From Tannerella sp. (GTDB lineage Bacteria > Bacteroidota > Bacteroidia > Bacteroidales > Tannerellaceae): DNA of 5,741 bases. The notes under the pieces are model-generated. The model did no database searches. It was not told the DNA's origin and saw nothing but the letters and a program-made list of their open reading frames with translations. Below are positions 3,645 to 5,741 of this stretch, in pieces (positions within the stretch are counted from its first letter, which is position 1; the number at the start of each line of letters is the position of its first letter). Location of the stretch: assembly GCA_031279875.1 (NCBI GenBank), contig JAITHS010000242.1, forward strand, positions 1-5,741. Direction: 5' to 3'. Both the position numbers and the translations under genes were made by a program.

Positions 3645-5739
3645 GCACATCATACTCGGAGTATCGGGAGGCATAGCGGCTTACAAAGCTGCTATGCTGA
3701 CCCGTTTGCTTGTGAAACAAGGCGCCGAAGTACAGATAATTATGACTCAAGCAGCCAAAGAGTTTATTACCCCGCTGACGCTTTCTACGCTTTCACGCAA
3801 GCCTGTTGTCAGCGAGTTTTTCGACCGTCGCGACGGCACATGGAACAGCCATGTTGAACTCGGACTGTGGGCCGACGCCATGATTATCGCCCCCGCAACG
3901 GCTTCTACTATCGCCAAAATGGCTAACGGAATAGCCGATAATATGCTTATTACTACTTATTTATCTTGTCGAGCACCAGTCTTTGTCGCCCCTGCAATGG
4001 ATATGGATATGTATGCTCATCCGGCAACAAAGGCAAATATCGAAAAATTGCAATCGTTCGGAGTTACGATCATCGAACCGGCGACCGGCGAACTTGCCAG
4101 CGGTCTCGACGGCAAAGGACGGATGGCAGAGCCGGAAAAGATCGTTAGTTGTCTTTTCACAAACGACTTGGAAAACACATCGCTATCGGGCAAAAAAATC
4201 CTCATCACAGCCGGACCTACATACGAAAAACTTGATCCTGTACGTTTTATCGGCAACTTTTCGAGCGGCAAGATGGGCTTCGCATTGGCGGAAGAATGCC
4301 TTGCCGAAGGAGCTGACGTAACGCTTGTAGCAGGACCGGTAGCGCTTTCGACGCCTGCCGACGGTACCGGTCGCGGGTGTGTTAGGCGAATAGACGTAGA
4401 ATCGGCAGATGAGATGTATGACGCTGCTGTTAAGGCTTTTCCGGATTGCGACGCGGCAATTCTCTGCGCCGCCGTTGCCGACTATAAGCCTGCAACATGT
4501 TCGGATACGAAAATAAAACGCGAAAACAATTCCGAAATGACTCTTCAACTTATTGCTAATAAAGATATTGCTATGCGGCTTGGAGAAATGAAAACGCCCT
4601 CACAATTGCTTGCCGGTTTTGCCCTCGAAACAGGCGACGGCATCGATAACGCTACCGACAAAATGAAGCGAAAAAACCTCGACTTGATAGTTCTCAACTC
4701 GCTGTCGGACAAAGGCGCCGGTTTCGGTTCCGATACCAACAAAATAACAATCATCGAACAGACAGGTGATATTACCCAACTACCGTTGCAGTCGAAACGC
4801 GAAGCAGCAAAGGCCGTTGTGGATAAAGTTAAAAAGTTCTTGTCAGTATTGTTGTTGATTATCGGTTTACAGCATTCGGTTGGCGGCTTTCAAGCGTCGG
4901 CGCAGGAACTAAACGCCAGAGTAACAGTCAACAGCGACAAAGTGCAGGGAACCGACAAAAATATCTTCAACACTCTGCAAAAGTCGCTCACCGAGTTTAT
5001 CAACAACCGCAAATGGAGTAACGCCACTTTCTCTCAAAACGAACGTATAGAGTGCAATTTTACGATAATAGTTAACTCTGTGAGCGGGAATATGTTTAAC
5101 GCCGAAATACAGGTTCAGGCACGCAGACCGGTTTATAACTCGTCATATACGACAACACTTTTCAGCTGGCGCGACACGGAATTTGACTTTGAATACATCG
5201 AATTTCAACCCCTCGAACATACCGAAGGCACTCTTGACAGCAATCTCACGGCTACCGTAATCTATTATATCTACATCGTATTAGGGTTTGATTTTGACAG
5301 TTTTGCGCCCGACGGCGGCAAGCAATATTTCCGGCAAGCGCAGCAAATAGTTGACATCACACAGTCACAATCGTCGTGGAACGGCTGGACGGCTTTCGGC
5401 AACAAACGAAACCGCCATGCCCTCGCTACCGCCCTGACCGAAAACCAAAGCGACGTTTTCCACACCCTCTGGTATAACTACCACCGCAAAGGATTAGACG
5501 AAATGGCAGCCAACGCCGACAGAGGCAGAACAAACATCATTACTGCCGTAACCACCCTCAAAGACTTTAAAGCGGCACGTCCTAACTCAATCCTACTGCA
5601 ATTGTTTGACGTTACCAAGTTAGACGAAACGGTTTTAATCTACTCCAAAGCCACGACGCAGGAAAAAAAGGAAGCCTACAGCCTTTTTACGAGCCTTTTC
5701 CCTTCAGCGTCGGCAAGATATGAAGCTCTGAAAAAATAA
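3634..5739 (+). CDS. coaBC: CoaBC (phosphopantothenoylcysteine synthetase/decarboxylase) continuous in frame with a DUF4835 protein
   Basis: A 701-codon frame. Residues 1-401 are a complete CoaBC, close to the 406 of E. coli. CoaB joins cysteine to 4'-phosphopantothenate using CTP, and FMN-dependent CoaC decarboxylates the product to 4'-phosphopantetheine for coenzyme A. The CoaC half (1-175) has the flavin-site [10 protein letters not shown], His73 (SHVELG) and a PATAST stretch, but PAMDMDM and [10 protein letters not shown] replace the classical PxMNxxM and ACGDxGxGRM. The CoaB half (187-401) has [32 protein letters not shown] and the lysine motif KIKR (293-296). Instead of stopping, the frame passes through a signal-peptide-like segment (396-423) into a DUF4835 domain (424-701) ending at TAA 5737-5739. 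The start ATG overlaps the exonuclease end by 11 bases. A real fusion, an internal start, or a lost stop codon could explain this. Confidence 0.9.
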   Translation: MKSKHIILGVSGGIAAYKAAMLTRLLVKQGAEVQIIMTQAAKEFITPLTLSTLSRKPVVSEFFDRRDGTWNSHVELGLWADAMIIAPATASTIAKMANGIADNMLITTYLSCRAPVFVAPAMDMDMYAHPATKANIEKLQSFGVTIIEPATGELASGLDGKGRMAEPEKIVSCLFTNDLENTSLSGKKILITAGPTYEKLDPVRFIGNFSSGKMGFALAEECLAEGADVTLVAGPVALSTPADGTGRGCVRRIDVESADEMYDAAVKAFPDCDAAILCAAVADYKPATCSDTKIKRENNSEMTLQLIANKDIAMRLGEMKTPSQLLAGFALETGDGIDNATDKMKRKNLDLIVLNSLSDKGAGFGSDTNKITIIEQTGDITQLPLQSKREAAKAVVDKVKKFLSVLLLIIGLQHSVGGFQASAQELNARVTVNSDKVQGTDKNIFNTLQKSLTEFINNRKWSNATFSQNERIECNFTIIVNSVSGNMFNAEIQVQARRPVYNSSYTTTLFSWRDTEFDFEYIEFQPLEHTEGTLDSNLTATVIYYIYIVLGFDFDSFAPDGGKQYFRQAQQIVDITQSQSSWNGWTAFGNKRNRHALATALTENQSDVFHTLWYNYHRKGLDEMAANADRGRTNIITAVTTLKDFKAARPNSILLQLFDVTKLDETVLIYSKATTQEKKEAYSLFTSLFPSASARYEALKK
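4819..4902 (+). other. Internal signal-peptide-like segment at the CoaBC/DUF4835 junction
   Basis: Codons 396-423 of the long frame encode a basic stretch (DKVKK), a hydrophobic core ([11 protein letters not shown], 402-412), a polar region, and ASA before QE, the pattern of a signal peptidase I substrate. The basic part is also the natural C-terminal end of CoaBC, so the same codons may serve both proteins. If the full fusion is translated, this could act as an internal signal that leaves CoaBC in the cytosol and exports the DUF4835 part. Confidence 0.75.
4819..5739 (+). CDS. DUF4835 family exported protein, possible separate product from an internal GTG start
   Basis: Alternative reading of the 3' part of the same frame: 306 residues if begun at GTG 4819. 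The N-terminus (M)[16 protein letters not shown]...ASA|QE is a classical signal peptide, with a likely signal peptidase I site after Ala423 of the long frame. The mature part, from [18 protein letters not shown] through [16 protein letters not shown] and ERIECNFTI to the lysine-rich end, matches DUF4835, whose gene commonly follows coaBC in Bacteroidales as a separate exported protein. Some databases, as I recall, connect the family with type IX secretion under the name PorD; nothing here tests that. No ATG lies in frame near the junction (nearest downstream Met codon is about 5089), so a separate protein would need GTG 4819 or TTG 4840/4849. A weak AAAGG (4809-4813) sits 5 bases before the GTG. 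The domain is certain; this start is not. Confidence 0.5.
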   Translation: MDKVKKFLSVLLLIIGLQHSVGGFQASAQELNARVTVNSDKVQGTDKNIFNTLQKSLTEFINNRKWSNATFSQNERIECNFTIIVNSVSGNMFNAEIQVQARRPVYNSSYTTTLFSWRDTEFDFEYIEFQPLEHTEGTLDSNLTATVIYYIYIVLGFDFDSFAPDGGKQYFRQAQQIVDITQSQSSWNGWTAFGNKRNRHALATALTENQSDVFHTLWYNYHRKGLDEMAANADRGRTNIITAVTTLKDFKAARPNSILLQLFDVTKLDETVLIYSKATTQEKKEAYSLFTSLFPSASARYEALKK

Positions 5740-5741
5740 TT

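Overview
The window looks like a chromosomal segment of a Bacteroidota genome, most likely order Bacteroidales. Three lines of evidence agree. Both recognisable promoters carry the phylum's TAnnTTTG -7 box (TACCTTTG, at 558-565 and 1704-1711). A DUF4295 protein, a small family I know only from this phylum, follows rpmB-rpmG. The order dnaN / DnaQ-like exonuclease / coaBC / DUF4835 is one I associate with Bacteroidales. All genes lie on the + strand, and it is mostly housekeeping DNA.

Layout. (1) 1-137 is the C-terminal end of a lipid A (LpxL/HtrB-type) acyltransferase. (2) 138-533 is noncoding; it holds a hairpin-forming copy of a dispersed intergenic repeat, degenerate repeat fragments and A/T-rich DNA. 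(3) 534-1661 is one apparent transcription unit: a promoter, a structured leader, tRNA-Gly(GCC), tRNA-Leu(CAG), tRNA-Leu(GAG), then rpmB (bL28), rpmG (bL33) and a DUF4295 gene, ended by a strong intrinsic terminator. It combines three tRNAs with translation-apparatus proteins. (4) 1704-5739 is a second unit with its own promoter: dnaN (sliding clamp), a DEDDh exonuclease with an ExoX-like C-terminal domain, and coaBC (coenzyme A synthesis), packed with a 2-nt gap or overlaps.

The most notable point is at the end. The coaBC reading frame does not stop where CoaBC normally ends (about residue 400). It runs on in frame through a signal-peptide-like segment into a complete DUF4835 protein, giving one 701-codon ORF. 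There is no ATG near the junction, so the exported half must be made either as a fusion to a cytosolic enzyme, possibly released by signal peptidase, or from an internal GTG/TTG start inside coaBC. In the same protein, two residues important in the CoaC half of characterised enzymes (Asn of PxMNxxM and Cys of ACGD) are Asp and Ser. This may be a lineage-wide variant. Nothing here looks like a defence system, mobile element or CRISPR array.
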